A stretch of DNA of 64,000 nucleotides from Chitinivibrionales bacterium (GTDB taxonomy: Bacteria; Fibrobacterota; Chitinivibrionia; Chitinivibrionales; FEN-1185). The DNA is taken from the NCBI GenBank assembly GCA_035516255.1, contig DATJAL010000016.1, forward strand, positions 1 through 64,000, in the 5' to 3' direction. The notes beneath the pieces were generated by a model, which worked only from the letters and a program-made list of their open reading frames with translations, ran no database searches and was not told where the DNA came from. Every line of letters starts with the position of its first letter. Within the stretch, counting starts at the first letter, position 1. The translations under genes were made by a program, and so were the position numbers. Shown here piece by piece: positions 34,315-42,918 of the stretch.

Positions 34315-34443
34315 CGGCGTCATTTCATGCTTTTTTGTCATCACGAGGTCATAACATAACTCCGCATTGCGTCAATCGGGCGTTTCAACCTATATTTTCA
34401 AAGCCGCCCGGTATCTCGCGGCATCCCGATTGAAAGGGCACCT

Positions 34444-35010
34444 ATGAAATCCATCATGACCTTCACCCTATTTTGTCTCGTTTGCATTTTCCTTCCCTGC
34501 CGCGCCGGCGAAGACGAATCCGTGACCCTTTCCGACGGCCGCACGCTTATCCTCCACGACAACTACACGTGGGACATCAAGGGCGGCGGAACGGGGCTTG
34601 CCGGCGACATCACCGTGAACGTGTACGGCGACAAGAACATCGTGCTCCACGAAAACAGGACATGGGACTTTGCGGACAGCGCTGGAAACCCGGCGCCGCG
34701 AAAAATTTCGCACCTCACTACGGTTTCGGCAACGGCCACGGCCGGCCGCCCGTCGCTGCTCGATGCGCGCGACGCGGCCAGGCAGGCGGCGATAAAAAAA
34801 GTCGCGGACCAGCTCATGCCTCGGGTCGACGACGGCTCCCTGTCGGAGGACACCCTGCTCGTCTGCGTGGGCCGGGTGGCCAACCCGGTCACGGTGAAAC
34901 AGACGAACGCAAAGAAGAAAGGGTATACCGTCACCCTCAAGATCTCGCTTACAAAAGGGGAAATAGATGGCATCATGGACTGCGCCCGGCCGCAGCAAGG
35001 GACTAAATAG
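34444..35010 (+). CDS. Exported protein of unknown function
   Basis: This 188-aa protein has a signal peptide (IMTFTLFCLVCIFLPCRA). It then has two copies of a short beta-hairpin motif: VTLSDGRTLILHDNYTWDI and VNVYGDKNIVLHENRTWDF. These resemble the DUF3157-type DGxxVxLxxDxTW element. A second region (about 90-188, DARDAARQAAIKKVADQL... and VTLKISLTKGEIDGIM) recalls LPP20/FlgT-N-like alpha-beta domains, weakly. Periplasmic location is likely. No functional link to its neighbours is visible. Confidence 0.6.
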   Translation: MKSIMTFTLFCLVCIFLPCRAGEDESVTLSDGRTLILHDNYTWDIKGGGTGLAGDITVNVYGDKNIVLHENRTWDFADSAGNPAPRKISHLTTVSATATAGRPSLLDARDAARQAAIKKVADQLMPRVDDGSLSEDTLLVCVGRVANPVTVKQTNAKKKGYTVTLKISLTKGEIDGIMDCARPQQGTK

Positions 35011-35137
35011 ACCGTCGAGCTTTTGACAAAGGGAACGTTCAAAAATTTCTTGCAGGCGGATTTCCACATATCTATATTCTTATTAATCAAATCGCCCATT
35101 CCGTTGTGACATAATCGTGTTTCTAAGGGGAGTTCTT

Positions 35138-35431
35138 ATGGCAAGGATAAGCAAGCAGCAATTGATCAAACTGCAGGCCAAATACAAGACCGACGATGCG
35201 ATCGGCAACCTATTCGGCATCACGCGCCAGGCCGTGCACCAGCTGCGGAACAAATACGACATCTGCCCTTTGGAAGACAAGCACTGCGAGCGCAACCAGG
35301 ACATCTCAAAGGCCTACAAGTCGGGCATCGCCGGCACCAGGCTGGCCAAGAAATTCAGGATGTCGGTTTCACAGGTGTACCGCATCATCCGCGGCGAAAC
35401 GCCGAGCAGGAACGGGAGACGGAAAAAATAG
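35138..35431 (+). CDS. Small basic protein with two helix-turn-helix motifs
   Basis: This 97-aa protein starts at ATG 35138 behind AAGGGG. Two HTH segments are visible: DDAIGNLFGITRQAVHQLRNKY (about 17-38) and GTRLAKKFRMSVSQVYRIIRGE (about 66-87). They are joined by a linker with two Cys, and a very basic tail follows. The second resembles the HTH of resolvases and Trp/IS-type repressors. It is probably a DNA-binding regulator. It has its own strong terminator directly downstream. The family is not recognised. Confidence 0.65.
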   Translation: MARISKQQLIKLQAKYKTDDAIGNLFGITRQAVHQLRNKYDICPLEDKHCERNQDISKAYKSGIAGTRLAKKFRMSVSQVYRIIRGETPSRNGRRKK

Positions 35432-35454
35432 CCAAAGCAGCGCACATCGTTGTG

Positions 35455-35493
35455 AAAGCCCTTTTGGCCGCTCCCCAAAAGGGCTTTTGTTTT
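35455..35493 (+). terminator. Rho-independent terminator after the twin-HTH gene
   Basis: A 13-bp stem AAAGCCCTTTTGG with CCCAAAAGGGCTTT (one G:C/CC slip near the loop) is followed by TTGTTTT. It lies 24 nt past the stop. Confidence 0.85.
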
Positions 35494-35537
35494 CTGTTAT
35501 TCCCTTGTATATTGGTTTTCATTGAAAGGAGGCATTC

Positions 35538-36077
35538 ATGAAAATGCATCATTCGGTAGCGGGTCTTTTACTTTTTTGCATCGCCGCATTCTGCGGCCCA
35601 AAGGGAGGTACCATGTCCATCACGGTGACGAGCACGGCGTTCGGTTCAATGCAGCCCATCCCCCGGAAATACACCTGCGACGGCGAGGACGTTTCGCCGC
35701 CGCTTTCATGGAGCAATGTCCCGAAAAACGTGAAGAGTATTGCGCTCATCTGCGACGATCCGGACGCGCCCGCCGGCGACTGGGTGCACTGGGTGTGCTA
35801 CGACATCCCTCCCACGGTTGATTCCCTTCCCGAAGCCGTACCGCACGGCGACATCCTTGCCTGCGGCGGCAAACAGGGCACCACCGATTTCCGCAAGATC
35901 GGGTACGGCGGGCCCTGCCCTCCAGGCGGCACGCACCGTTATTTCTTCAAGATGTATGCCCTTGACATCATGCTCAACCTTCCTGCGGAAAAGACCAAGA
36001 AGGATATCCTCAAGGCCATCAAGGGGCATGTTCTCGCGCAGGGAGAGCTGGTGGGCACCTATACCAGAAATCGATGA
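35538..36077 (+). CDS. YbhB/YbcL-type PEBP protein with two possible starts
   Basis: A 179-aa reading from ATG 35538, or 154 aa from ATG 35613. The PEBP signature is complete: IPRKYTCDGEDVSPPLSW, DDPDAPAGDWVHWVCYDIP, GGPCPPGGTHRYFFKMYALD. Bacterial homologues are small soluble proteins of unclear ligand. The longer form has AAAGGAGG five bases upstream and adds a hydrophobic 20-residue N-terminus (VAGLLLFCIAAFC), likely an export signal. The shorter form also has its own AAGGGAGG and matches the usual cytosolic start. Both may be used. Confidence 0.85.
   Translation: MKMHHSVAGLLLFCIAAFCGPKGGTMSITVTSTAFGSMQPIPRKYTCDGEDVSPPLSWSNVPKNVKSIALICDDPDAPAGDWVHWVCYDIPPTVDSLPEAVPHGDILACGGKQGTTDFRKIGYGGPCPPGGTHRYFFKMYALDIMLNLPAEKTKKDILKAIKGHVLAQGELVGTYTRNR
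35603..35615 (+). promoter_or_regulatory. Internal ribosome-binding site and second start of the PEBP gene
   Basis: AAGGGAGG followed by TACC and ATG lies inside the reading frame, where it encodes Lys-Gly-Gly. It would start a signal-less protein at 35613. Confidence 0.5.
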
Positions 36078-36171
36078 CGGAAAGGGCGGCTGTTACTTTG
36101 GCGCAAAGGGTAAATTATTTTATAGCGGCATTTAAACCTGTTGGAAGAAAAAAACATCAGGACTTTACATT

Positions 36172-37197
36172 ATGTCAAAAAAAATAAATGTAGGAATTCT
36201 CGGCGCGACCGGCTACACCGGCATCGAGCTGGTCAAACTGTTTGCGTCGCACCCATTCGTACACATCGCCTTTGTGTCGTCGCAGTCGTACGCGGGCCAG
36301 AAACTGAGCGCTGTGTTTCCGCAGACAAAAGGCGTCTGCGACGACGTGCTGATGGCGCCCGACAAGACGTTCGACACCGGCGTTGACTGCGTTTTCTCCT
36401 GCCTGCCGCACGCGACCTCGGCCGGCATGCTCATGCCGTTCATCACCAGGAACGTTCGGGTCGTCGATCTGAGCGCGGACTTCCGGATCAAGGACCCGAA
36501 GGCGTACGAGCAATGGTACAAGACCGAGCACCCCTGCCCGGAGCTCCTTGAGGACGCGGTGTTCGGGCTGTGCGAGCATTACCGGGACCGGATCGCGAAG
36601 GCGAAGATCGTGGCCAACCCCGGTTGCTATTCGTCAAGCATCATGCTGCCGCTGCTGCCCCTGTTCAAGCACAAGGCCGTGCAGCTGTCGCTCGTGATCG
36701 CCGATTCGAAGTCGGGCGTGAGCGGCGCGGGCCGGTCGCTCAAGCTCACGAGCCATTTTGCGGAGGTGCACGAAAATTTTTCGGCCTACGCGATCGGCCA
36801 CGCGCACCGGCACATCGCGGAAATCGAGCAGGAGTTTTCGATTGCGGCAAAAAAACCCGTGACCATCACCTTTTCGCCGCATCTGCTGCCGACCAACCGG
36901 GGCATTCTTTCCACCATTTACCTTTGCGTGAACAAGACCGCGGCCGAATGCCTTGACATTGTGAAAAACGCCTATGAGAACGAGCCGTTCATCCGGATGC
37001 GCGAGCCGCAGGACCTGCCGTGCATCGCCGGCGTGGCGCACACCAACTTCTGCGACATCACCTTTACGGACGGGGAAAACGGCCGGCCCGTGATCGCGGT
37101 GTCGGCGCTTGACAACCTGGTGAAGGGCGCCAGCGGCCAGGCCGTGCAGAACATGAACATCATGTTCGGGTTCCCGGAGACCACAGGATTGCTTTAA
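36172..37197 (+). CDS. argC: N-acetyl-gamma-glutamyl-phosphate reductase
   Basis: This 341-aa NADP-dependent enzyme performs the third step of arginine synthesis, reducing N-acetylglutamyl phosphate to the semialdehyde. It has an N-terminal dinucleotide fold (VGILGATGYTGIELVKL), the catalytic Cys in NPGCYSSS (about residue 150), SGVSGAGRSL and the conserved HRHIAEIEQE. Length is typical of the 340-aa class. AGGA lies upstream of ATG 36172. It is the first gene of argC-argB-argD-(esterase)-argG on the plus strand. Confidence 0.95.
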   Translation: MSKKINVGILGATGYTGIELVKLFASHPFVHIAFVSSQSYAGQKLSAVFPQTKGVCDDVLMAPDKTFDTGVDCVFSCLPHATSAGMLMPFITRNVRVVDLSADFRIKDPKAYEQWYKTEHPCPELLEDAVFGLCEHYRDRIAKAKIVANPGCYSSSIMLPLLPLFKHKAVQLSLVIADSKSGVSGAGRSLKLTSHFAEVHENFSAYAIGHAHRHIAEIEQEFSIAAKKPVTITFSPHLLPTNRGILSTIYLCVNKTAAECLDIVKNAYENEPFIRMREPQDLPCIAGVAHTNFCDITFTDGENGRPVIAVSALDNLVKGASGQAVQNMNIMFGFPETTGLL

Positions 37198-37199
37198 AA

Positions 37200-37330
37200 A
37201 ACATCACCACGGAGACGCGGAGAGCACGGAGAAAGACAAAATAGAGTTGGAAGTTGGAGGTGGAGAGTTGAAAGTTAAAAACAAACCATGGTCTTTGCTT
37301 TCAACTTCCACCTTTCGACTTAAAACCATC
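37200..37330. repeat. Spacer repeat in the arg operon
   Basis: It begins with an ACCACGGAGACGCGGAGAG-type short tandem motif, akin to the one at 41861-41890. It then has an imperfect inverted repeat (GAGTTGAAAG with CTTTCAACTTCC, TTGGAGGTGGA with CCACC). It is non-coding and separates argC from argB. Confidence 0.4.
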
Positions 37331-37354
37331 TATTAAGAAAAAAAGGGAAGTTAA

Positions 37355-38134
37355 GTGGAAACCGTTTGTATCAAAATTGGCGGCTCGACGCTCGACGCAA
37401 CGGGCTTTTGCGCGGACTTCGCGAAAAGCATCGCGGCGATTTTGCGGGACTTTTTTCCGGTGATCGTACACGGCGGCGGCAAGGACATCGGCAGGCAGCT
37501 CGACCTTCTCAAAAAGGAATACAAATTCGTTGAGGGCATGCGGGTCACCGACGCCGAGACCGTGGGCACGGTGCAGATGGTGCTGTCGGGCGACGTGAAC
37601 AAACGGTTGGTGAATAGCCTTGAGACCGCGGGCGTGCACGCACTGGGCATAAGCGGCGTAGACTGCAACCTTCTCACCGCGTCGCGCATGACCATCAAGG
37701 GACAGGACATCGGCTTTGTGGGAAACATCGATCACGTTGACACGCGCATCATCGACTTGTGCGCCAAAAACGGCATTGTGCCTGTCGTGTCGCCGATTTC
37801 AAGGGACAACAGCGGGAATATCTACAATGTAAACGCGGACGTCGCGGCGAGCGAAATCGCAAAGGCGCTGCACGCGGCTCACCTGGTTTTTGTTTCCGAC
37901 GTGGCAGGGGTGTTGGTTGAAGGAAAGGTTCGGCATACTATAAAAACGTCAGAAGTTGAAGACCTCATTGCCGCGGGACACATCAAGGGCGGCATGATGC
38001 CGAAGGTAAGAGGGGCAAAGGAATCGGTGGAGAACGGGGTCAGGCAGGTTCATATTTGCGGATGGAATGGAAAAGACACGTTTAAAAAAGAAATGAAGCC
38101 GGACACATCAAGCGGCACCGTCATTATGAAGTGA
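37355..38134 (+). CDS. argB: Acetylglutamate kinase
   Basis: This 259-aa amino-acid kinase phosphorylates N-acetylglutamate. It has the N-terminal IKIGGSTLD, glycine-rich VIVHGGGKDIGRQLD, and YNVNADVAASEIAKAL with FVSDVAGVL near the nucleotide site, then IKGGMMPKV. The start is GTG 37355, with AGGGAAG upstream. The length (259) fits the shorter, E. coli-like, arginine-insensitive group rather than the ~295-aa feedback-inhibited group; that is inferred from length only. Separated from argC by a 157-nt repeat-bearing spacer and followed by argD after 49 nt. Confidence 0.94.
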   Translation: METVCIKIGGSTLDATGFCADFAKSIAAILRDFFPVIVHGGGKDIGRQLDLLKKEYKFVEGMRVTDAETVGTVQMVLSGDVNKRLVNSLETAGVHALGISGVDCNLLTASRMTIKGQDIGFVGNIDHVDTRIIDLCAKNGIVPVVSPISRDNSGNIYNVNADVAASEIAKALHAAHLVFVSDVAGVLVEGKVRHTIKTSEVEDLIAAGHIKGGMMPKVRGAKESVENGVRQVHICGWNGKDTFKKEMKPDTSSGTVIMK

Positions 38135-38183
38135 TTCTGGGGTAATCAGAAAAAATCAACCAATCAAATAAAATAAGGAAATC

Positions 38184-39368
38184 ATGGAACATACCGATTA
38201 TAACGACGTCTTCGTCCCCACCTTCTCCCGGAGCGGCTCGCCGTTTGTCCGGGGCCAGGGCATGTACCTCTACGACGCCGACGGCAGGCAGTATCTCGAC
38301 TTCGGATCAGGCATCGCGGTCAACGCACTCGGCCACTCTCATCCGGCCATTGTCGCCGCGCTCAAGGAGCAGGGCTCGCTGCTCATCCACACGTCGAACC
38401 TGTATTTCACCCAGACGCAGTACGAGCTCGCGAAATTGCTTTCCGCGAAAACCTTCGGCGGCAAGGTGTTTCTCTGCAACAGCGGCACCGAGGCGATCGA
38501 GGCGGCCATCAAGTTCTCGCGGAAATGGGCCAGCGCGATTTCGAAGGACAAGTTCCATATCCTTTCCTTTTACAAGGGTTTTCACGGCAGGACCTACGGC
38601 GCGCTCTCGGCCACGGCGCAGGAACATTTTCACGAGGGGTTCGGCCCACTGCTCGAGGGTTTCCACTATGCCACGCTCAACGACATCCCCGGCACGAAGG
38701 CAGCTCTTGACAAGAACGACTTTGCCGCGATCATCGTGGAGCCGCTGCAGGGCGAGGGCGGGGTCAATCCTGCGGCAAAGGAATTTCTGCAGTTTTTGCG
38801 GGACTATGCGGACCAGAAGAAAATCGCGCTCGTCTTTGACGAGATACAATGCGGCATGGGCCGGACCGGCACGCTGTGGTGCTGCGAGCAATACGGCATT
38901 GTCCCGGACATCCTCGCGGCCGCAAAGCCCCTGGGCGGCGGACTGCCGCTCGGCGCCGCGGTGTGCAGGGAGCACATCGCCGCGGCCATATCCCCGGGAA
39001 ACCACGGCACCACGTTCGGCGGCAACCCGCTGGCGTGCGCGCTCGGCTGTGTGACGCTCAGCATCATCACACAGCCGGTGTTTCTCTCTAATGTCAAGAA
39101 GAACGGCGAGTTGCTGAAAAAGGGCCTTGCTGGCATCGCCGAAAAGCATCCCTCCATAAAGGAAATAAGGGGCATGGGACTTCTCGTGGGCGCCGAAATG
39201 GAGAGCGATCCCAAGGAGCTTGTGCCGCAGTGCAGGGAAAAGGGCCTTCTGGTGATCAAGGCCGAGCACAATACGATGCGGTTCATGCCGCCGCTCATCG
39301 TTGAGGAAAAAGACATTTCAACGGCGCTTTCTATTTTCGAGCGGGTGCTTGTCGAATGCAAGCTATAA
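38184..39368 (+). CDS. argD: Acetylornithine aminotransferase
   Basis: This 394-aa class III PLP aminotransferase has YLDFGSGIAVNALGHSHP, CNSGTEAIEAAIKFSRK, FHGRTYGALSAT, FDEIQCGMGRTG and the PLP-lysine context AAAKPLGGGLP with TTFGGNPLAC. It converts N-acetylglutamate semialdehyde to N-acetylornithine (and may also act in lysine synthesis). AAGGA precedes ATG 38184. The following esterase gene starts inside its last codons. Confidence 0.94.
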   Translation: MEHTDYNDVFVPTFSRSGSPFVRGQGMYLYDADGRQYLDFGSGIAVNALGHSHPAIVAALKEQGSLLIHTSNLYFTQTQYELAKLLSAKTFGGKVFLCNSGTEAIEAAIKFSRKWASAISKDKFHILSFYKGFHGRTYGALSATAQEHFHEGFGPLLEGFHYATLNDIPGTKAALDKNDFAAIIVEPLQGEGGVNPAAKEFLQFLRDYADQKKIALVFDEIQCGMGRTGTLWCCEQYGIVPDILAAAKPLGGGLPLGAAVCREHIAAAISPGNHGTTFGGNPLACALGCVTLSIITQPVFLSNVKKNGELLKKGLAGIAEKHPSIKEIRGMGLLVGAEMESDPKELVPQCREKGLLVIKAEHNTMRFMPPLIVEEKDISTALSIFERVLVECKL

Positions 39369-40594
39369 CCGCACGGATCATTTTCGTGTGCGCATGCGCG
39401 GCGCTGTTTTTTGCCGCGCAGCCCTGCCATGCCGCGTGCTCGGGAAAATACCTGTCGCCGGTGTTTTCTGGTCTTGACACAACGCGAGACCTTGTGTACG
39501 GTAAAAATATCGACCTGACCGGTGCCATGGACACCCTGCGCTGCGACGTGTACCAGCCCCGGGGTGACACCGCGCAGAAGCGGCCGCTCCTCGTGCTGAT
39601 CCACGGCGGCGCGTTCATCACCGGCGACAAGGCCTCCGACGATGTGATACTCAGGCTGTGCGCCGAGTTCGGCCGCCGCGGCTATGTCACATCGTCGATA
39701 AATTACCGGCTCGGCATCGAGTCCATCACGGCGCCCAAGGCCGACTATTTTGAGCGTGCGAATTACCGCGCGGTGCAGGACGCCAAGGCCGCGGTGCGGT
39801 TCTTCAGGGCTCATGCAACCGACTGGCGCATCGACACGTCACTGATCTTTGAAGGCGGCACGTCGGCGGGCGCGTTCACCGCGATCCACCATGCCTATCT
39901 TGACCAAAGCGAAGTTTGGACCGCCATAGACACCTCGGCACTGGGAAACATCGAGGGAAACAGCGGCACTCCCGGCTACTCGTCGCGCATCAGCGCGGTG
40001 ATCAACTGCTGGGGCGCCATCGGCGACACGTTGTGGATGAACCGCGGTGACGCGCCCGTGATTAGCTTCCACGGACTGCAGGACAGCGTTGTGCCGTATG
40101 ATACAGGCAGCATTTTCTGGGGATACGGTCTTAACATCCTCCACGTGTACGGCAGTGCTCCCCTGTACCGCCGCGCGCAGCATGTGGGCATCTACAGCGG
40201 CCTGCGGCTCTTCGACGGCACCGGCCACGGTTTCCCGGCCATCTCGGCCGACATGGACACGACCGTGACCATGATCAGCGACTTTCTCGGGGACATCATC
40301 AATTGCGATTCGGGAATGGCAGGGGTCCGCTTCGCGCCCGTCCAAGCGCCCGACGGACGACCCTTGTGGAGGATCAGGACATCGGAAAACACCTATGCCT
40401 TTATCCGCGGAGAGCCGACCGACCATCTGCAGATGGTGGATTGCGCCGGCAGATCAATTCCCCTGACTTTTATCCGCAACGAACGCGCGCGGATTCTGAT
40501 TCCCGTCGGAACTTTTGCAACGGGAATGTATTTTATAATTGACAAATCAAACAAAGATATTATTTCTGCGCAGGTGTTTCTGCGCGGTAGATAG
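39356..40594 (+). CDS. Secreted alpha/beta-hydrolase (carboxylesterase-like) inside the arg operon
   Basis: This 412-aa protein has a signal peptide (VCACAALFFAAQPCHA). The oxyanion motif HGGAF is at 83-87, the nucleophile elbow GGTSAG has Ser170, an acid candidate is in FHGLQDSVVPYD, and the His is in GTGHGF. This is a complete triad of the carboxylesterase/acetyl-esterase type. About 100 C-terminal residues form a beta-rich domain ending MYFIIDKS..., similar to the sorting domains of other exported proteins here. ATG 39356 overlaps the argD stop by 13 nt, implying coupled translation. A polysaccharide or feruloyl/acetyl esterase role would suit the glycan-degrading neighbours. Its place among arginine genes is odd. 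Confidence 0.85.
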   Translation: MQAITARIIFVCACAALFFAAQPCHAACSGKYLSPVFSGLDTTRDLVYGKNIDLTGAMDTLRCDVYQPRGDTAQKRPLLVLIHGGAFITGDKASDDVILRLCAEFGRRGYVTSSINYRLGIESITAPKADYFERANYRAVQDAKAAVRFFRAHATDWRIDTSLIFEGGTSAGAFTAIHHAYLDQSEVWTAIDTSALGNIEGNSGTPGYSSRISAVINCWGAIGDTLWMNRGDAPVISFHGLQDSVVPYDTGSIFWGYGLNILHVYGSAPLYRRAQHVGIYSGLRLFDGTGHGFPAISADMDTTVTMISDFLGDIINCDSGMAGVRFAPVQAPDGRPLWRIRTSENTYAFIRGEPTDHLQMVDCAGRSIPLTFIRNERARILIPVGTFATGMYFIIDKSNKDIISAQVFLRGR

Positions 40595-40648
40595 GACTGG
40601 CATCCACACGTCGTCAAGCATCATCATTATACTTTGAAAGGCTCTCCC

Positions 40649-41860
40649 ATGAAAAAAGTCGTCCTGCTCTACTCCGGCGGCCTCGACACCTCCATCATGA
40701 TCCCGTGGCTCAGGGAAAACTATGACTGCCAGGTCATCGCCATGTGCGCCGATGTCGGGCAGGCGGAGGAAACAAGCGGCCTGCGGCAAAAGGCGCTCAA
40801 AACCGGCGCATGGAAATACTGCCAGGAAGACCTGCGCGAGGAATTCATCACCGATTACATCTTCCCCACGCTGAGGACCGGCGCGGTGTACGAAGGAAGC
40901 TATCTGCTGGGCACGAGCTTTGCCCGGCCCATCATCGCGAAGCGCGCGGTCGAGATCGCGCACCGGGAAAATGCGCAGGCCGTGGCGCACGGCGCGACGG
41001 GCAAGGGCAACGACCAGGTGCGGTTCGAGCTCACCGTGATGGCGCTCGACCCCACGCTTGAGATCATTTCGCCGTGGAAGGACCCCAAGTGGAAGCTCCG
41101 CTCGCGCGAGGACTGCCTCGCCTACGCCGCAGCGCGGAACATTCCGGTTTCGCAATCGAAAAAACGGATTTACTCCGAAGACCGCAACATCTGGCACATC
41201 AGCCACGAGGGCGGCGTGCTCGAAGACCCGTCGCGGCAGCCGCCCGACAACGTTTTCACTCTGTCAAGCACCATCGAAAGGGCGCCCGGCAGGCCGCAGT
41301 ATGTCACCGTGGGGTTCGAGAAGGGCACGCCGGTCTCGATGAACCAAAAAAAGTTATCCCCTGTAAAGCTCCTCACCGAGCTCAACCGCATCGGAGCCCT
41401 GCACGGCGTGGGCCACGCCGACATGGTGGAAAACAGGCTCGTGGGAATCAAGTCGCGGGGCGTGTACGAAACGCCGGGCGGCTCCATCCTTTATGCCGCG
41501 CACCGCGAGCTCGAGCGGCTCGTGCTCGACCGCGACACCCTGCATTTCAAGGAAGCGGTCGCCCTTAGATACGCCGAGCTCGTGTACTACGGCCAGTGGT
41601 TCTCCAAGCTGCGGGAATCGCTTGACGCGTTTGTCAACAAGACGCAGGAAAACGTTTCCGGCTCGGTGAGACTCAAGCTGTACAAGGGAAACATCTGCCC
41701 GGCGGGCGCGTCTTCGCCGAAATCCTTGTATCTGCACGACCTCGCCTCGTTCACCGACACCGATTTCTACGACCAGAAGGACGCGCGGGGGTTCATCAGG
41801 ATTTTCGGGCTGCCCATGAAGGTGGCGGGGATTGTGGAAAGGGGAAAGAAAAAAAAATAA
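40649..41860 (+). CDS. argG: Argininosuccinate synthase
   Basis: This 403-aa ATP-dependent ligase joins citrulline and aspartate. It has the N-type ATP pyrophosphatase loop [37 protein letters not shown], and the [26 protein letters not shown] region (here [11 protein letters not shown]). ATG 40649 has GAAAGG upstream; five extra codons upstream are not used. It is the last arg gene of the cluster; argF, argH and the acetylation step are not in the window. Confidence 0.95.
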   Translation: MKKVVLLYSGGLDTSIMIPWLRENYDCQVIAMCADVGQAEETSGLRQKALKTGAWKYCQEDLREEFITDYIFPTLRTGAVYEGSYLLGTSFARPIIAKRAVEIAHRENAQAVAHGATGKGNDQVRFELTVMALDPTLEIISPWKDPKWKLRSREDCLAYAAARNIPVSQSKKRIYSEDRNIWHISHEGGVLEDPSRQPPDNVFTLSSTIERAPGRPQYVTVGFEKGTPVSMNQKKLSPVKLLTELNRIGALHGVGHADMVENRLVGIKSRGVYETPGGSILYAAHRELERLVLDRDTLHFKEAVALRYAELVYYGQWFSKLRESLDAFVNKTQENVSGSVRLKLYKGNICPAGASSPKSLYLHDLASFTDTDFYDQKDARGFIRIFGLPMKVAGIVERGKKKK

Positions 41861-42161
41861 CCGCAGAGACACAGAGGCACAGAGAAACGGTGAAGAGTGA
41901 ATAGTGAAGAGTTAAGAGTTATTGATGAGGACGGATTTTTTTGTTTGAATCACACCGCTCGCGGTGAGGCGAGTTTACCCTGAGCTTTAAGGAGGGGAAC
42001 CCTGGGCGTTCATCCTTCGACTGGCTACGGACAAACGATTAGCATCTATCAAATGGCAGAATTAATAAAAGACACATTAATCTAATTTTTACTGACCGGT
42101 GATTGCTGACAGCTGAAATCTAACTGGTGACCGCTGTACTCAGATCGCTGGATTAATAATC
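41861..42161. other. Repeat-derived spacer after argG
   Basis: No gene is visible. It starts with ACCGCAGAGACACAGAGGC-like tandem sequence (as at 37200) and a GTGAAGAGT repeat. Near 41970-42010 there is a CCCTGAGC..AAGGAGGGGAAC stretch resembling the tail of family B. TGACCGGTGATTGCTGAC-type sequence, also seen near 15717, precedes ispD. Confidence 0.45.
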
Positions 42162-42866
42162 ATGAAAAATGACTACATTGACTGCATTATCGTCGCCGCG
42201 GGAAGCGGGAAGCGCCTGGGCGCAAAAACCCCCAAGGCATTTGTAAAGCTTGGCGACAGGCCGCTGTTCGTCCATTCACTCCTGACGTTCTGCCGCCATG
42301 GTTCGATGAACCGGATTATTCTCGTCGTTCCATCAGATATGATCTCGCGGGCCCGTCGCATCATAAAAAAGTGCCCTGTCAAAAAAGAAATCGAAATTAT
42401 ACCCGGCGGCGAACACCGTTGGCAGTCGGTGAAAAACGGCGTGGACGCTTCGCGGGCGGAATGGGTCATGATACACGATTCTGCGCGTCCGTTCGTGTCG
42501 CCGGAAATCATTGACTCGGTGATTGCCGGATCGCAGAAATATGACGCCGTCATCGCCGCGACGCCCGAGGTTGACACGGTCAGAAAATTCACCGCTGACC
42601 GCGCAGGTGACACACTTGACAGAAACGAACTGGCGCGCGTGCAGACGCCCCAATTGTTCAGGCGCGCCAAACTGATCGAGGCGCTCGGCCACGCGGCATT
42701 TTTCCCCCTTCCCCCCACCGACGAGGCAATGCTCATGGAAGCGTCGGGAATACCCGTGGGCATCGCACCGGGCGACCCGCTCAATTTCAAGATCACCGCA
42801 AAACAGGACCTCACGCTCGCGCAGGCGCTGTGGGAAAAGATCAATCGCCTCCGCAGGCGCTCCTGA
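42162..42866 (+). CDS. ispD: 2-C-methyl-D-erythritol 4-phosphate cytidylyltransferase
   Basis: This 234-aa MEP-pathway enzyme makes CDP-ME from MEP and CTP. It has the nucleotide-binding start DCIIVAAGSGKRLGAKTPKAFVKL, IIPGGEHRWQSVKNGVD, VMIHDSARPFV, DTVRKF, VQTPQLFRRAKL, the TDEAMLMEASG box and PLNFKITAKQDL. All conserved parts of IspD are present and the length is normal. IspF is not fused or adjacent. No Shine-Dalgarno is obvious. It shows that the organism makes isoprenoids by the MEP route, which makes the HMG-CoA reductase operon at the left end notable. Confidence 0.94.
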   Translation: MKNDYIDCIIVAAGSGKRLGAKTPKAFVKLGDRPLFVHSLLTFCRHGSMNRIILVVPSDMISRARRIIKKCPVKKEIEIIPGGEHRWQSVKNGVDASRAEWVMIHDSARPFVSPEIIDSVIAGSQKYDAVIAATPEVDTVRKFTADRAGDTLDRNELARVQTPQLFRRAKLIEALGHAAFFPLPPTDEAMLMEASGIPVGIAPGDPLNFKITAKQDLTLAQALWEKINRLRRRS

Positions 42867-42918
42867 GTCCGCGCTGTTTTCCCCCATGTTAAAATCGCAT
42901 TGAAACCGGAGACGCACC

